Positions 47,884 through 61,600 are shown, counted from the first letter of the stretch. The stretch: 64,000 bases of DNA from Panagrolaimus kolymaensis (GCA_028622995.1 JAJQJQ010000018.1:496001-560000); one strand, 5' to 3'. Notes: a model not told the origin generated them from the letters alone. Numbers and translations are program-made.

Positions 47884-50848
47884 TTAATTAACTAAAGGTG
47901 GGGAATTAACAGGTGCTGGAGTTGCAAATAAGTTCCATCCTGTTCGAGGAATTAATGAAACCGCCCAATCTATGAATCTTTCAGTTAATGAAACGATGCT
48001 AGAGCACAAAGCTTCAAGAACTTCAATAGTTTGATTTGGATATTGATTATAAAGAACCGATGTAATTATAAGAGCAACACACGTCAACATCATTAAAGCT
48101 GTAGCAAAGGGGAAATCTTGTTTGGGATATACGGAAAGTTTATGCCATGTTGGAAGGAGTTCACGATCGGCAGCTTCCGTGCATTGTGGATATGGATAAA
48201 ATAAATGGCCTTTTTCAAGTGGAGATGGAATCATACGAAATGCTAAACAAATGAAGGTAAAAAAGATTGTATCAAAATCTATTTTTTATAAACTAATTGC
48301 TTACTTCCTTCCCAAGTATGCTGAAGCAATTGGAGAGCTCCATCCACACGTTTCCAATGTTGCAAATGCCAAAACGCATAAGCAATAGCTTCGGAATCTC
48401 CTCGTTTCAAAATATGTTCGGGTGGCAAAATTAATGGTTTCATTTCAAGTAAATATTTTGCAACATGTGGATTGAATTCAACTGCTCGATGTATAGCTTC
48501 AATAGCATTTTGTTCAGCAGATGAAAGAGATCGCTTTCCCATTTGATCGGGTTGAAATCGATCTGCGACCATTCTAGCTTTTAATAATGCAGAAGTAAAA
48601 CAAATTGTTGCAGATTTTGGCAAACTAATATCTAAAAATGTATTTTAAAAACGTGCGATTTAATAGTTTTATTTTACCATCATATCTAGCAAGCACAGCT
48701 TGAGCATCAGCATAAGCTTGTTGCTCGAGAAGGACTTCAATCAAATTTTCATGAATATTCATAACATTAAGTTGTGGAAATTCCTTAATTAAATCTCTCA
48801 TCATTTTTACCGCTTCTCTCAATCTATTTTGCCGTCGAGCACACATGGCTAATCTCCGCCGAATAAATACCAGTATATTAACATCTCGACCTTTTTGACA
48901 TGGATCATGATCATATTGGCCATGAGCTTGCATAGATCGATAACTAGTTTCCGCTATTTTTAAAGCCTTTCTAAAAGCCTATGCTTTATATTTGTTTTCA
49001 CGTCTGTTTTTTTATTACCTAAGTTTTTCTTCAATATCGACTATGGTTGTGCATTCTTCTTCAGCTAATAAAATTAAAGCAGGTACACAATCGGAATTAA
49101 TGTCTAATGCTCTATTTGCAGCTTTAATTCTCGATGCACTATCACGTTCTCTCCAAGCAAGAGACATGACTAAATTAATTTAATTGTTACTCATTTTTTC
49201 GCCACTTTTTTTCTTCTTCTATGTACTCACCTTCATAATCTTCTCGCCCGGCATCACTATCACAAGTAAAAAAGCTTTGATGATCTTGAGCAGATAAATT
49301 TAAATCATAAAATGTTAAAGGTTCATGCTTTGTAAGTTGAGCATAACGTTGATATTCGGCACCTCGAAAAAGGGCCGTGGGATTTCTCCATACTTTGCAT
49401 TCTAAAATAAATTATTCAAATATCAGTAATATTAACCCAAGTATAAAAGCTTTACCAGGAACAGTTCGACTGGATTCAATGGCATCATCGACATCGCTGC
49501 CATCTTCGCTTCCATTATCGACATTGTTACTAAACCAAAAAATATCATCAATAAACGACCAAAAATATGATGTGGTATTTTTTATTGTTGTTGAAGAACT
49601 AACATTATTTATTTCGCTTTCCATTATTGGGCTTCCAGGTGCTTGCCTAGCTTTGCTCAAATGACTAACAAACTAACTAAATGCTTTTACTACCTACCAC
49701 TAATGTTTTATATTTTTCTTTCTTTTTATTTCTTTCTCAAGGAGTTATTAAAAAAAGGTAGAATAAGAAATTTAAAAAAATGCGCAGCAGTAAAAACAAG
49801 CTTTAAAAGCAGCAGCTTAATACGTAATAATTATTGATATTTTTTCTTTTTTACTCTCTAATTTTAATTTAGTTGTTTGTTTTGTACATTACTACTTACT
49901 TACCTTTTCTCCACTGGTGTAATAGTAGTTGTTGTATTAGTAGTTACACGCTCCCATTGATGCTCAGAAATTAATTGATATTCACCAACAAAAATTGGAC
50001 GACTTGTCAACAAGTTATCCATTGGACTCAAATGCGCGATTTAATTAAAAGAAAGTCATGGCTTTTTTTAATGCCTCGGAAATGGTAAGTTTGAGAAAAA
50101 TAATTTCAAAATATGGTTATGGAATAGCGGCAAAAATTTATTTTTATTAATAAATGAAATTTATAAAAGGAAGATCAAAATAAAATTTGAATGATTACAG
50201 TAGAACTGGGAGGTAAGCTTTTAATTCACATGAATACTTTTAAAAATAATTAAGTAAAACTCAATCTTTCCTGATTGTTGGATTAAAAACAGGTGCAAAA
50301 AAAATTAAAGCCTTATAATTTTATAACTTACATAATATTTTTTTCTTGTTCCTTTAGCTATCACGTAACCTAGCATTTTTATACTCCTCTTTATTTCCCC
50401 AAAGACATAAAAAAAGAGAAAAATATGGCGCGGTTGTATTTCTTTTTTTAATAAGCAAAGCTACAAAATAAAAAATAATATAACTTTTACTTACTTTTTA
50501 AAATACCACCATTCAAAAATTAGAATAACGCCGGAAACTAAACTTGAAGTTCCTGTGAGGGCAACATAAAATTTTGGAGTTAAATTATTAAAATAACCCG
50601 ATACTGAAATAATTATATGTAATATTTTGTTTGTTAAAGAGAATGCTTTTTACCACTTTCAACAGATTCAGAAATTTTTAATGGACCACGAAAAAGGTAT
50701 GCAAAACCAATGATTGCACCAAAATACATTATCCATGAACATCCTGTTAAGCGTTCCCAAACCTTTTTCAAACGCTCCTGCCACATATCATAATAGCTCT
50801 AAAAATTTAAGATATTTATAAATAACGAATATGCAAAATAATCACCAT
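47884..50848 (-). CDS. ST7: ST7 (suppressor of tumorigenicity 7) homologue
   Basis: Ten exons: 50848-50846, 50798-50654, 50603-50495, 50026-49904, 49664-49456, 49401-49231, 49169-49019, 48970-48678, 48631-48305, 48242-47884; 629 residues. Strong landmarks are [19 protein letters not shown] and FEWWYF (membrane part), [87 protein letters not shown] and [18 protein letters not shown], then a C-terminal hydrophobic helix. ST7 is a conserved multi-pass protein with TPR-like repeats; its biochemical role is unclear. Two parts are weak: the first exon is only the ATG codon, and the exon 4 acceptor (TTTGAG) is poor, so exon 4 could instead be a separate start (MDNLLTSRP). Confidence 0.9.
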
Positions 50849-51817
50849 GAATTTAGAAATGTCAAGGAGAAATATTGCATCAAATAATAAATAACGCCTA
50901 AAGTTTAATTTTCTTTAAGATTAAAAAGTAATCAAAATAAAGCGCAAACAATTAATATTTCACGAAAGTTGGATCCTACGATAAAGCAGGTTAAAAATGA
51001 TTTAAGGCGTAAATGTTCAGAATATAAAGCTCATAATTCTAAATGTTAATAGAAAATTAATAATTATGGAATAATAAGTGCTCAATTTCTTTGCTAAAAA
51101 ACATAGACGTTCTTTAAGCATTCAAAAAGGTTGAGAATAATTTGTTTGTAAAATGCAAATACAAAAACTTTTTTAATTTTCTCAAAAGTATAAAAACAAA
51201 GTAAAAAAAAGGTAAAGTTTTGTAGCAATTTTGGCCACAAAAATACAACAAAAAAGTTTAGTTTTTACACAAATAATTTGAAAAGTAAAGAAAGCTTTCA
51301 ATCGTTGACTTTTTTAAAGAACAAAGTTTTCCATGACTTCTTTGTTTCAATAAAACTACATAATTAAATTAGCATATTTTTAGTCATCGGTTTTCGTTTA
51401 TTAGCCACAAGCAGCTAGCTATAATAAATACCAAATAGCTAAACCCAATGTTCTTCGTTTTAAGACTTGTGCATCCATGAAGAGGAAGAAGAGCTTCAGC
51501 TCTTTCTTTCTTTTTATTCACAATTTGGTCTAGACTTTTGACTGTTGTTTGCGTGAGTAAATCAAAAGCATTTTTTTTTCATAACAATTTTTACAAGTAA
51601 TTTTAACACCATTTTGCTTCTGTTTAAACCACTTTTTCTTATCTTATCTATCAAATTAAGCCATCAGCTATTTTTTTGTTGAGAACAAAGTCTAAAAAAA
51701 CTTGGGCGGTCTTCGTAGATTTTGCTTGCTATCTTTGTGAATAAATTGCTTCGGTTTATTGTTTAATTTTTTCATTTTAAAGCTTTTATTACTTTACTTT
51801 TATTTTTTATAGCATTA
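50849..51817. other. Divergent promoter region of ST7 and COX10
   Basis: No coding exon recognised. A TTTTTATAG acceptor ends at 51812, 5 nt before the COX10 start codon. Confidence 0.5.
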
Positions 51818-53189
51818 ATGCACAGCCAGCTTCGAAATGTGGCTAGGTTCAATACTTTGGGACAACAGCTGCGTTATGCTGTAAGTAATTAAATTTAATT
51901 ATTTATGTTTATTTATAACTTTTATAAATAATAGGTTACAACAAAAGAACGTCCATTGGGATATGAATATTTACCACAGCTACCATCTCCGCCTCTTACA
52001 TTAACATATAAAAAAACATATTCAGATGAATGGAAGCAAATGGCACCCAATGGAATTATTAATGGTTATTTGCAGGTTTGATAAATTCAACAAAATGTAA
52101 GATAATTTTAATAGTTCTTTAGTTATCAAAGCATAGATTATCTTTACTTATTACTACCACCGCTGCTGGAGGTTATTTAGTTGCACCTGGAGCGATGGAT
52201 TTAACAACTTTTGCTGCTTGTGCAACAGGAACAATGTTAATGTCAGCAGCCGCGAATGCTTGTAATCATTTACTTGAAGCACCATATGACGCACAAATGA
52301 AAAGAACGCAATCGAGAGTTTTAGTTGTTCATAGATTTACTCCATTACATGCTTTAACCTTTGCTGGAGTTACTTCGTTATCGGGACTTGCAATACTTGC
52401 AACAGGTTTGATACAACGAGCATTGTTTTAAGTTACCTTAAATATTTTTAGGTTGCAACACTCTAACTGCCGCATTGGGTTTATTGAATTTAGGATTATA
52501 TGCTGGAGTATATACTCCATTAAAACGTTATCATATTGGTTGCACATGGGCTGGAGCAGTGGTTGGTGCAATTCCTCCATTAATGGGATATGCTGCTATT
52601 ACTGGCACACTTGATCCTGCTGCATTTGTTCTTGCAACCATTTTATATTCATGGCAATTTCCACATTTTAATGGCCTTAGTTGGAATTTAAGAGGTGATT
52701 ATAGTCGAGCTGGATATCGTGTTATGTGTGTAACGGATGAAGGAATTTGTAGAAGAACAACTTTAAGGTAAAGAATGGTTTACTTTGTAATAAACATTCA
52801 AATCTTTTTAGACATTCATTAGCACTTCTTGGTTTATGTTCAGTTGCCGCGCCTATGACTTGTTTAACAACATTGAGTTTTGCATATTCTTCAATTCCAT
52901 TAAATGCCGCCATGATTTATCTATCATATTTGTTTTACAAAAATCCTGATGCTCAAACTTCCCGAAACCTTTTTAGATTTAGTCTTTTATATTTACCATT
53001 AATTATGTTATTAATGGTTATAAGTAGTCGTGGTACTTCAAAAGTAATAGCATTTGTACCATTTATTATTTGCATCCTTAATTTTAGGACCCAAAAACAT
53101 TAGCCATAACACATCCATCATCAACAAAATGGCTCCCAGGAATGCTCAAACCGGTGAATTCTCCTGTTGAACTTGTAGTTAGCCTTTGA
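51818..53189 (+). CDS. COX10: Protohaem IX farnesyltransferase COX10
   Basis: Six exons (51818-51880, 51935-52075, 52123-52405, 52452-52767, 52812-53043, 53088-53189) encode 378 residues. A short basic presequence ([14 protein letters not shown]) fits mitochondrial import. The UbiA-type core has [20 protein letters not shown], the Asp-rich prenyl-diphosphate site with D-x-x-M-x-R-T, then the second conserved stretch [20 protein letters not shown] and CRRTTLRHS. Several hydrophobic helices separate these. The enzyme farnesylates haem b to haem o in the inner membrane, the first step of haem a synthesis for cytochrome oxidase. Confidence 0.95.
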
Positions 53190-53446
53190 ATCGACGTGTA
53201 AAATTATGTTTGTCGTTAAATTTAGAGATTATAAAACAATTATTACGCATATATTCAATAATCCTATAAAATTATAAAATTTTCATTATTCGGTAATGGT
53301 AAAACTTGGAACAAGATTCAAAGAAACTTTATTGGAAAAAATGTTAGTATATGTACAAAATAAAAAAGAGCATAAAACAGTAACAATGTGCACAAAAAAA
53401 TGCAAAAGTGATAAACAATACAAAAAGTTAAAGCCAAACGAGCTAG

Positions 53447-53502
53447 TCATCATCATTAACCCCATTTGAGCCAATCATCATCATTAACACCATTTGAGCG
53501 AG
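53447..53502. repeat. 28-bp tandem duplication across a stop codon
   Basis: Two adjacent 28-nt units at the 3' end of the DEAD-box gene differ at two positions. The downstream unit still carries the probable ancestral stop (TAG) in its original frame; the duplication shifts frame and ends the protein at a different TAA. Confidence 0.75.
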
Positions 53503-55687
53503 GAAGGAGAGCATTCAAAGTTGCAGGAATTTCTTCGCCATTTTCACGGATCTTTTCTGCAATTTCATTCAATAAAGCATCACCTTTGTTGACAAAAATA
53601 GTGGCAAATCCTTGAGTGATCCGGCCAACTCTACCGATACGATAGATATAAGTTTCAATGTCTTTAGGCAAATCCAAAATGATGACCTGAAAAGAATAAA
53701 GCTTAGTAGTATTACGAGAAAAAGAGCAAAACATACATGTTCAAGTTCTTTAATGTCAAGTCCTCGAGCTCCAACATCAGTCGAAACGAGGACGGAAATT
53801 TGAGTATTTCGAAGATCATGCAAAGCTTGTTCACGAGAAGATTGTTCACGAGAACTGCTGATGGATGTGGCTGGAATTCCATTTTCATTGAGAAAATGAG
53901 TAACCATTTGAGTTCGAAAGATTTCATTGACAAATACAATAGTGGGACGTATCTTCTTAACACCACCAGCTTTGACAGCTTCAGCTTTCAAAAGTTCAAT
54001 TAACTTGTCGATTTTTTCTTGAGCAAAAGCGACAATAAAGTCTTGCTTGATTTTCTTATTTGGAAGCATCTTTTTGTTTGTGATGATGACAGCATCAGAA
54101 CGCATCATTTCAGTAGCCAATTTCTTGATTTCTGGTGGATACGTCGCACTGAATAATAGAGTCTGACGGAGATTAGTCTAAAATAATAAAGATTTTTGTA
54201 AGTACAGATATAAAACAACAATAAAAACATACGGGAGGAAAGTTTCTTGAATTAATAATATATTTGATATCGACAATAAATTTTTCATCCAGCATACGAT
54301 CTGCTTCATCAAGAACAAAAGATCGAAGATTCTTAGGACACAAAACTCCAACATCGAGGAACTTAATCAAGCGGCCAGGAGTAGCACATAGAATGTCACA
54401 TCCAGTAAGAATTTCTTTAAAATTTTCACTCTGTGTATATTGGCCATAAGCTTTCGCTACTGTAACATCCAAACCTAAAACATTTAGAGAATAATGATAG
54501 GAAAAAGATATTTAAAAGCATACCAGAAGCAAATTTTTGAGCTTGTTCAAATAATTGCAAGACTAATTCACGAGTTGGGCCAACAATAATGGCAAACGGA
54601 TGAAAAGTTTCAGATTTGAATGTACCATCTTTTTTGAAATCCAAACACATTTGAATGATTGACACAATGAAAGCCTAAAGTTACATAAACGGTTAAAACT
54701 TTATCATAATACAACATTAACTTACAGCAGTCTTTCCTGTTCCTGTTTCAGATTGAGCCAAAACATCAAAATAATCAAGGATGAATGGCATTGCAAAACT
54801 TTGAATCTTCCGTGGACGAACATATTTGCACCGGTTTTTTATAGTATTCAACAAAGAAGAGTCGAGCTCAGCTTCTTCCCAAGTTCTTAAAAAGGAAGAT
54901 AGAAAGTAACAAAAAAATAAAAAATAAACACTTACTTAAAGTAAATAACATCACCGGAAAAGTTTTCACAATGAACATCATCGTCAGTTTCGGCAATACT
55001 CGCGTATTTTTGTACTTGAAGTAAGTCTTCTTTAATAAGCATATCAGGATTACGAGCAACAGGAATATATGTAGAATGGGCAGTATGTTGCTCATTTTCT
55101 TTTAATTCATCTTTGTGTTGAACTCCTTGATTCTTGGAGTGTTGTGCAGGAAGATTAGCATTATTGGAAGTATTGTTGAGATGATTATTGAAACCACGAT
55201 TTCCCCTTTGAGAAGCATTTGAATTTCTGTTGTTGAAGTTGTTCGGAGATTGATTAAAGTTTCCACGACCATCAGCAAAGTTTGAAGCAGAGAGATCACG
55301 TCCGCGTTGAAATCCAACTTGGTTGCGTGAATCCATAGTACCATTAAAGTTTCCACGACCATCAGCAAAGTTTGAAGCAGAGAGATCACGTCCGCGTTGA
55401 AATCCAACTTGGTTGCGTGAATCCATAGTACCATCAAAGTTTCCACCACCTCGAGCATTTTGAAAACCGCCTCTATTGACAAAGATGTTTGACGAAGGAA
55501 GGTTATCGTTAGATCCAAAATTATCAACAAAGCCCTCAGAAGTAGAGCTTTGAAATCGTTGATTATTAATTCTGCTGCTAGCATTACCAAAGTTTTGATT
55601 AAAGGCGCCACGACCTCGTCCTCTTTCATGTGTATTTGGTTGGTAGCCATAGGAGCCAAGATCACAAGAATCTTTTCGATAAGCCAT
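53456..55687 (-). CDS. DEAD-box RNA helicase of the vasa/DDX3 group
   Basis: Six exons (55687-54936, 54885-54726, 54674-54524, 54474-54233, 54177-53737, 53686-53456) encode 658 residues. The first ~215 are RG/FG/N-rich and disordered, including a near-perfect 30-residue tandem repeat. The helicase core then has the Q-motif region (YVRPRKIQSFAMP), motif I SETGTGKTA, Ia GPTREL, Ib TPGR, II LDEADRM, III FSATYP, V STDVGARGLD and VI YRIGRVGR. The usual HRIGRTGR of motif VI is altered at two positions and motif I has ETGTG instead of QTGSG. The tail ends NDDDWLKWG, similar to the acidic-Trp end of vasa proteins. A germline or general translation role is possible; I do not assign an orthologue. Confidence 0.88.
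55261..55440. repeat. 90-bp coding tandem repeat, two units
   Basis: Units 55261-55350 and 55351-55440 differ at one position. Each encodes 30 residues including FQRGRDLSASNFADGRG, in the disordered RG-rich part of the helicase. The repeat is in frame and evidently recent. Confidence 0.92.
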
Positions 55688-58600
55688 GTTGATAACTTGT
55701 CACTGAAAAGAAAAGGTAACATATAAAGTTATCAGAAAATAGATATTATAACGAAGTTATACATAATCGCGTGAAACCTAAACGAACGACAGTGAAAAAG
55801 GTTAAATAATAAGAATGGGAGTAAAAACTCTAGTAAAATAGTAAATAGGAAATCATCGAAAGAAAAAAGATCCATCGTTTTAAAGTTATAAAACGTGAGT
55901 TAGAAGAGACGGCAATGAATGAAAAACAACTAATGAAACATTTTGTTATTGTAAAATGTTACCATAAGAAAAGAGCGCCAAAATACGGCTTCTGCAATTT
56001 TCACGTTAAGAGTCAGATGTAAATCAAAATTCATGGGCTTTCTCTCTCGTTTGATGAAATGAATCCAATATATTTTATGTACCTTGATTTTTGTCATTTG
56101 CAATAAAAATTAATTTCTTTATTCAAATGGACATATTAACTCTATTAAAGCTTTAAAATTTATCAGAAAATAAGCTAAATGTCATAATAAAGGCATGCTT
56201 TAACTTGGTTCTAATACTTTCAGTATTGTTATAGCAGAAGGTTGCAGACCAAAAATTCTTTACATTTTTACTGTTTTGTTTTACAAACTGTTGTTCCATT
56301 CCTGCCACTTTTCGTCTTACACCTGGTAATAAAATTTTGTCTTTGAAACATGAAGAGTTTGATTTAGTTTAAAAAAAGAGTCAAAAAATAATTTATGAAT
56401 ATTTGTTTGTGTTTTTTAAAAAGATGTTCAAATTTCCAGTTTATTTTTTTTTATTACTTTATTATAAAAATCTTTAATGCTTCCTTTGAAATGAGAATAT
56501 TGTTTTTGTCATTTTAGAATAAAAACGATTATTTAATTTAAATTTTTGTTTTGTTTTGCTCTATCAAACACCAATAAACAAACAATATTGCCTGTTTTTG
56601 ATCTTTAAAGATGGTCCTATTAAACAAACACCTTCGCATACATAAAACTCCCCCAATTTCCCCGATAACATAAACAAATGATGAATACATTTTTTTAAAA
56701 TGAAATTGTCTAGTTTTAAAAAATGTTTATCAATTTTTTTTGCAACTTCAATTATGAGATTTTTTAAACAAAGTTAAAAGAAAATTTTAACGAATAACTT
56801 TTAAAATCAAACGTCATTGAACTTTGAAAGTATACTGTAATTTTTTTTTGTTTTTGACGAAGAAAAAATATATGAAAACAGGATCATAAACATTTTGCAA
56901 AAATAAAGAGTTGCAGTCCAAATATGTATGTATATCTTTTATGTTGTTTGCATGTGATTGTTTTCGATTATTTTTTTTTGTTTAAATTTCCAAAGATTTT
57001 TCCTGGAAAAAAAACACAGATGCCAAAATTGTTTATGTTTTTTTGTTTTTTCTTTTTTTGATAACGAATAAAAAATAATAGTTTTTTCTGAGTTATAATT
57101 CATTATTACTTTCAAAAAAGAACATAACCCAAAACTTTGTCATCAGCAGCTACATTCAACTTTCGATCTTTTCCCATCATCATTATAGCTTATATTTCTC
57201 AGATTATGTATGATTGGTTAATTGATCCATTCCTTTGTCTCTTATTCACATGAAGAAATAAAAAAAATTTGTGTGGTTGACATCGTTGTTCATATATGTA
57301 TGCTTTTCTTTCGTTTATTGCTGCTGCGGTCATTCGATGTGTGAAGTTTATCTCCATTTTTTTAATATTATTTGCGCTATTTGGATAATAACCCCCACCC
57401 GCAAAAGTGATTGAAGGATGAAAGAAAGAAGGAAAAGAGATAAATAGATAAAATCCGATACTTTCATGCCCATGCTGAGATGAGAGCAGCCAACCAAATG
57501 TGGTTAAGGCCTTTTTATAAAAACTTTTTTTAGTTTGTTTTTGCTTTATTTCATAATATTGCAAAATCCTAGAAAGAAGTGGAGAAAGGCGGCATAGAGA
57601 GAATGCCATTGTTGTCATTTTTGCCAGGTCAAATAAATGACGCCTCCCGCGCATAATTTATAGTTATTATTATTGCACAGATTTTTTAGGAGCAAGCAAT
57701 ATGATAAAATTGTATTTTTTTGTTTTGTGGTTTATTTATATTTATTTGAATTTTTACTTCCCAAACCTGTGTCGCTTTTTTCCTCATTTTTTCTTTCCTT
57801 TTTTTGGGTTTTGGTAAACATATTACCTTTTTCATTTTTTATCGATAATATCATAAGATAATTAGTGATTGGTTTGCGGGGGAGTATGTATTGTTGAGTC
57901 ATAAGATTTTCTTCCCTTTTCTTTACTAAGTTGTGCCATTAGAAACTTGTTTATTTTGATCCTTGATCTTACTTATGCATTTGTGCTTATATAACTTTTG
58001 TTTCCCATTTTTTAAAAATAAAATTTGATAAAAATAAATAAATTTTGAAACTCTCTTAGTTTGGCGATTAACTTATTAATAATCATTTTATATTTTGCGA
58101 CGGGTTAATAAATGCACGATAAAAAACGATTATCGATGAACAGTTTTTGCATTATTAATGACAATAGTTTGAAGCGTTTGAGGCTATTTTTTGTATCAAA
58201 CTATGATTTCCGGGAAAAGGGATTAATGTTATTGGGCTTCAATCATATGATGATGAAGGCAAAAATTCCTAAAGTTAAAAAAATCGTCCATACATAAGCT
58301 CCTTGCAATGACCATTTTTATCATTTTTGAGGGAATTTTAGTTGGCGCGTGAAAAACTTAAATACAAAATAGAAATTTTTTGCTACTTTTTTTAAAGACA
58401 AAAAAATTGGAGTTTCCCAAACCATTTTTGGCCTATTTTGGTTTTTTTCTTCCTTGTTTCTCTCGAGTTTTCATGATGTGATAGCTTTTGCTACTATTAC
58501 CCTTGCAATTTAGCGAATTCATTTCTTTAAAATTATTATTATAAAACTTTTTTCATTTTTTTATTTTTTAGTTTTTATCGTCGGTCCATTAAAAAAAACC

Positions 58601-58697
58601 GCCGAATCAAATCGTTTTTGCCTGACTGTAAGATAGTCAGCTGTTTGTTTATCCCAAGCTGAGGCCCGCCTCATTTAATTCATCTGATCCCCGTGGA
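55688..58697. other. 3 kb divergent spacer between helicase and calcium pump
   Basis: AT-rich with no gene I can support. The longest open frame (minus strand, 57199-57654) has no domain, signal peptide or plausible splice partners. It presumably contains the promoters of both flanking genes and 5'UTR exons. Confidence 0.5.
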
Positions 58698-61600
58698 ATG
58701 AAAAAAATCCAAAATGTAAGCGACAAAACTTCTCTCTCCGGCGAGAGTGTTGCTGGGCGCCGTGGCTCTTCGGCTGGCGGCGGTGGCCCTGGCATTGAAA
58801 TTGTCGTCGATGAAGAGGATGCTGGTGGTGGTATAGGTGGTTACAATGGATATGAAAAAAATAACTTGAATATTGATAAATCACCTCAACAACATTGGAC
58901 TAATATCGATCTTGGAAATCCTGGTTTCATTACGGTTCGTCATTTTTTTTATTGACTTAGAAGTACCCTAAAATAAAAGGTGATGTGATTGTTTTGTATC
59001 AAGTTACAAAAAACAAAAGATAAATAATTATTATGACGTTTTTTGGCGACATACCAAACCCTTTTTTGGACAATAAAAAATCATTTTTTGCTCTTCAGCG
59101 TTAATAATGGCAATAGTTTAAAGACAAAAAATAACAAGCGCTTGCCCCATTCTTAATCAATTCCACAATCAATTCATCTTTCATTTTGATTTTTTTTATT
59201 GTGATCGCTTTCACATTCTTAATTTTTTCTTCCAATCGAGTTGAATTGTCGCTCACCCGCTCGCTTGATTCTGAACCTGACCTTGCATGTACGCCCGTCG
59301 TTTTATTTTGTATGTGCGGCACCTTTTTTTAAACCCCCTTAGGATGCGTATGTATTACCTTTGTTTTGTTGTCATACTTTTTGATTATCAATTTCCAACA
59401 ACTAAAAACTCTAAGAAAAATATTGCCCATTAATAAATACAAATAGAATTTCATTCAATGGTTGTTTTTGCTTTGCAGAAATCCTTCAATGCTTCTAAAA
59501 ATGGTGGCACTTTTCCTGATGGATATGAAGAACCCGCGGCTCAGATTGACGAACTTAAAAAGTTGATGGAAGCTCGTGGAGCTGAAGCCATTGTCAAGGT
59601 ATGTTGTTAAAAACCTGTTTTTTTTTATAATAGGTTTTAATTCTTTTTGTTTTAATTTCAGCTTGATAACGAATATGGAGGTGTTGATGGATTACTTAGT
59701 AAATTAGCTGTCGATCCAGTTAAAGGTTTACCTAAAAATTCAAAAGTATTACAAAAACGACGACAAAAATATGGTGCTAATGTTATCCCTAAGGGAAAAC
59801 CTAAACCATTTTGGAGATTAGTTTGGGACGCGAGCAAGGTAATGGGCGTTTCTCTCTTTTTTCATTAAAAAATTTATTTTCTTATTTAGGATCCAACATT
59901 ACTTGTTTTGATAATATCTGGCATTATTTCCCTTGCTCTATCATTTTATGAGCCCACAACCGAAGTCGCCGATGTAATCCCTTCTGTCGATCCATTTGGT
60001 TTATTTGGTGATGACGATCCTGAACACACACATGAACCAATTTTTGTCCTAAATGCTACTGATTTTAGTATGTTTTAATTGTTATGTTAATAATTTAAAA
60101 AAACATTTAATCCCCTTTTAGACACAACTTCGCCTCATTCAGAACAAAAGCATGGAGACCATGGATCCGCTTGGATTGAAGGCGTCGCCATTTTACTTTG
60201 TGTCGTTGTTGTTGTTTTAGTCACTGCAATCAATGATTGGAGTAAAGAAAAACAATTTCAAGGTTTGTTTTCTTTTAAAAAACCTAAACAAATTAACTTA
60301 ATTTATTTTTATTTTTAAAGGTTTACAAAATAAAATTGAAACAGGACATCAATTTTCTGTTATCAGAGATGGTGAAGCCTTTGATGTCCCTGTTTCGGAT
60401 TTGGTTGTTGGTGATGTAGTTCGAGTTAAATATGGTGATTTAATCCCAGCTGATGGCATTTTATTATCCAGTAATGACCTTAAACTTGATGAATCTTCAT
60501 TAACTGGTGAATCGGATCATGTTAAAAAGAATGTTGAAAGTGACCCAGTAATTCTTTCCGGAACTTATGCTATGGAAGGTAGTGGTAAAATGGTTATCAC
60601 CGCTGTTGGTGCTAATTCCCAAACTGGTATTATTATGACTCTTTTGGCTGGAGGTGATGGATCAACAGACTCTTCATCAAGTTGTTAGTTAAAATACTCC
60701 CTTTTTTCTAAAAATTAATCATTGCTTTTAGCATCCTCATCTTCATCTGATACCGATTCAACTGGAAGTGGAAGTAGCAAAACTAGCAAATCTTCAGATG
60801 ATGGAGATATTTCTTCCAAATCTGTTCTCCAAACAAAATTATCCGCTTTAGCTCTTCAAATTATTTATTGCGGTACTACCATTGCCCTTATTGCCCTCAT
60901 AGTTCTTATCGTTCGATATTCCATTGATCATTATGTTATTCAAAAACATGCTTTCACTTTTGCTGATCTTCATAATGGCGTTAAATATTTCATTATTGCT
61001 GTTACAATTTTAGTTATTTCCATTCCTGAAGGCCTTCCATTAGCTATTGCCCTTTCCCTTACATATTCAGTCAAAAAGGTAATAATATTTCTTTTTAAAT
61101 AATTGATTTTTTTTTATATTTGTTTGTTATTTTTTTTAGATGATGAAAGATAATAATCTTGTTCGACACATGGATGCTTGTGAGACAATGGGTAATGCAA
61201 CAACAATTTGTTCAGACAAAACTGGTACACTTACAACTAATCAAATGACCGTAGTACAAAGTTACATAATTGGGAAATATTTTGCTGATCAACGCACACA
61301 ACCCACAGCTCAACAATTACCCGAACAAACACGAAATATCCTTTGTGAAGCAATTTCAATTAATTCAGCATACAATTCAATGATAGTACCACCTGCAAAA
61401 CTTGGAGAAAGAGTTCAACAAGTTGGAAATAAAACTGAATGTGGCCTTCTTGGTTTTGTAACCCAAGTTGGTGGAAGTTATGAAGCCATTCGAAAGCAAC
61501 ATCCTGAAGAAAGCCTCGCCAAAGTTTACACTTTTAATTCATCCAGAAAATCTATGATGAGTGTAATAAAACTTGTTGAAAATGGACAAGAAATTGGTTA

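Noticed and set aside
50057..50083. Plus-strand mini-exon ATGGCTTTTTTTAATGCC... ending at GTAAGT inside an ST7 intron
   Set aside because: No continuing exon before COX10, which has its own start and upstream acceptor.
57199..57654. 151-codon open frame on the minus strand in the helicase-pump spacer
   Set aside because: No domain, signal peptide or biased codon use, and no splice partners; expected occasionally by chance.
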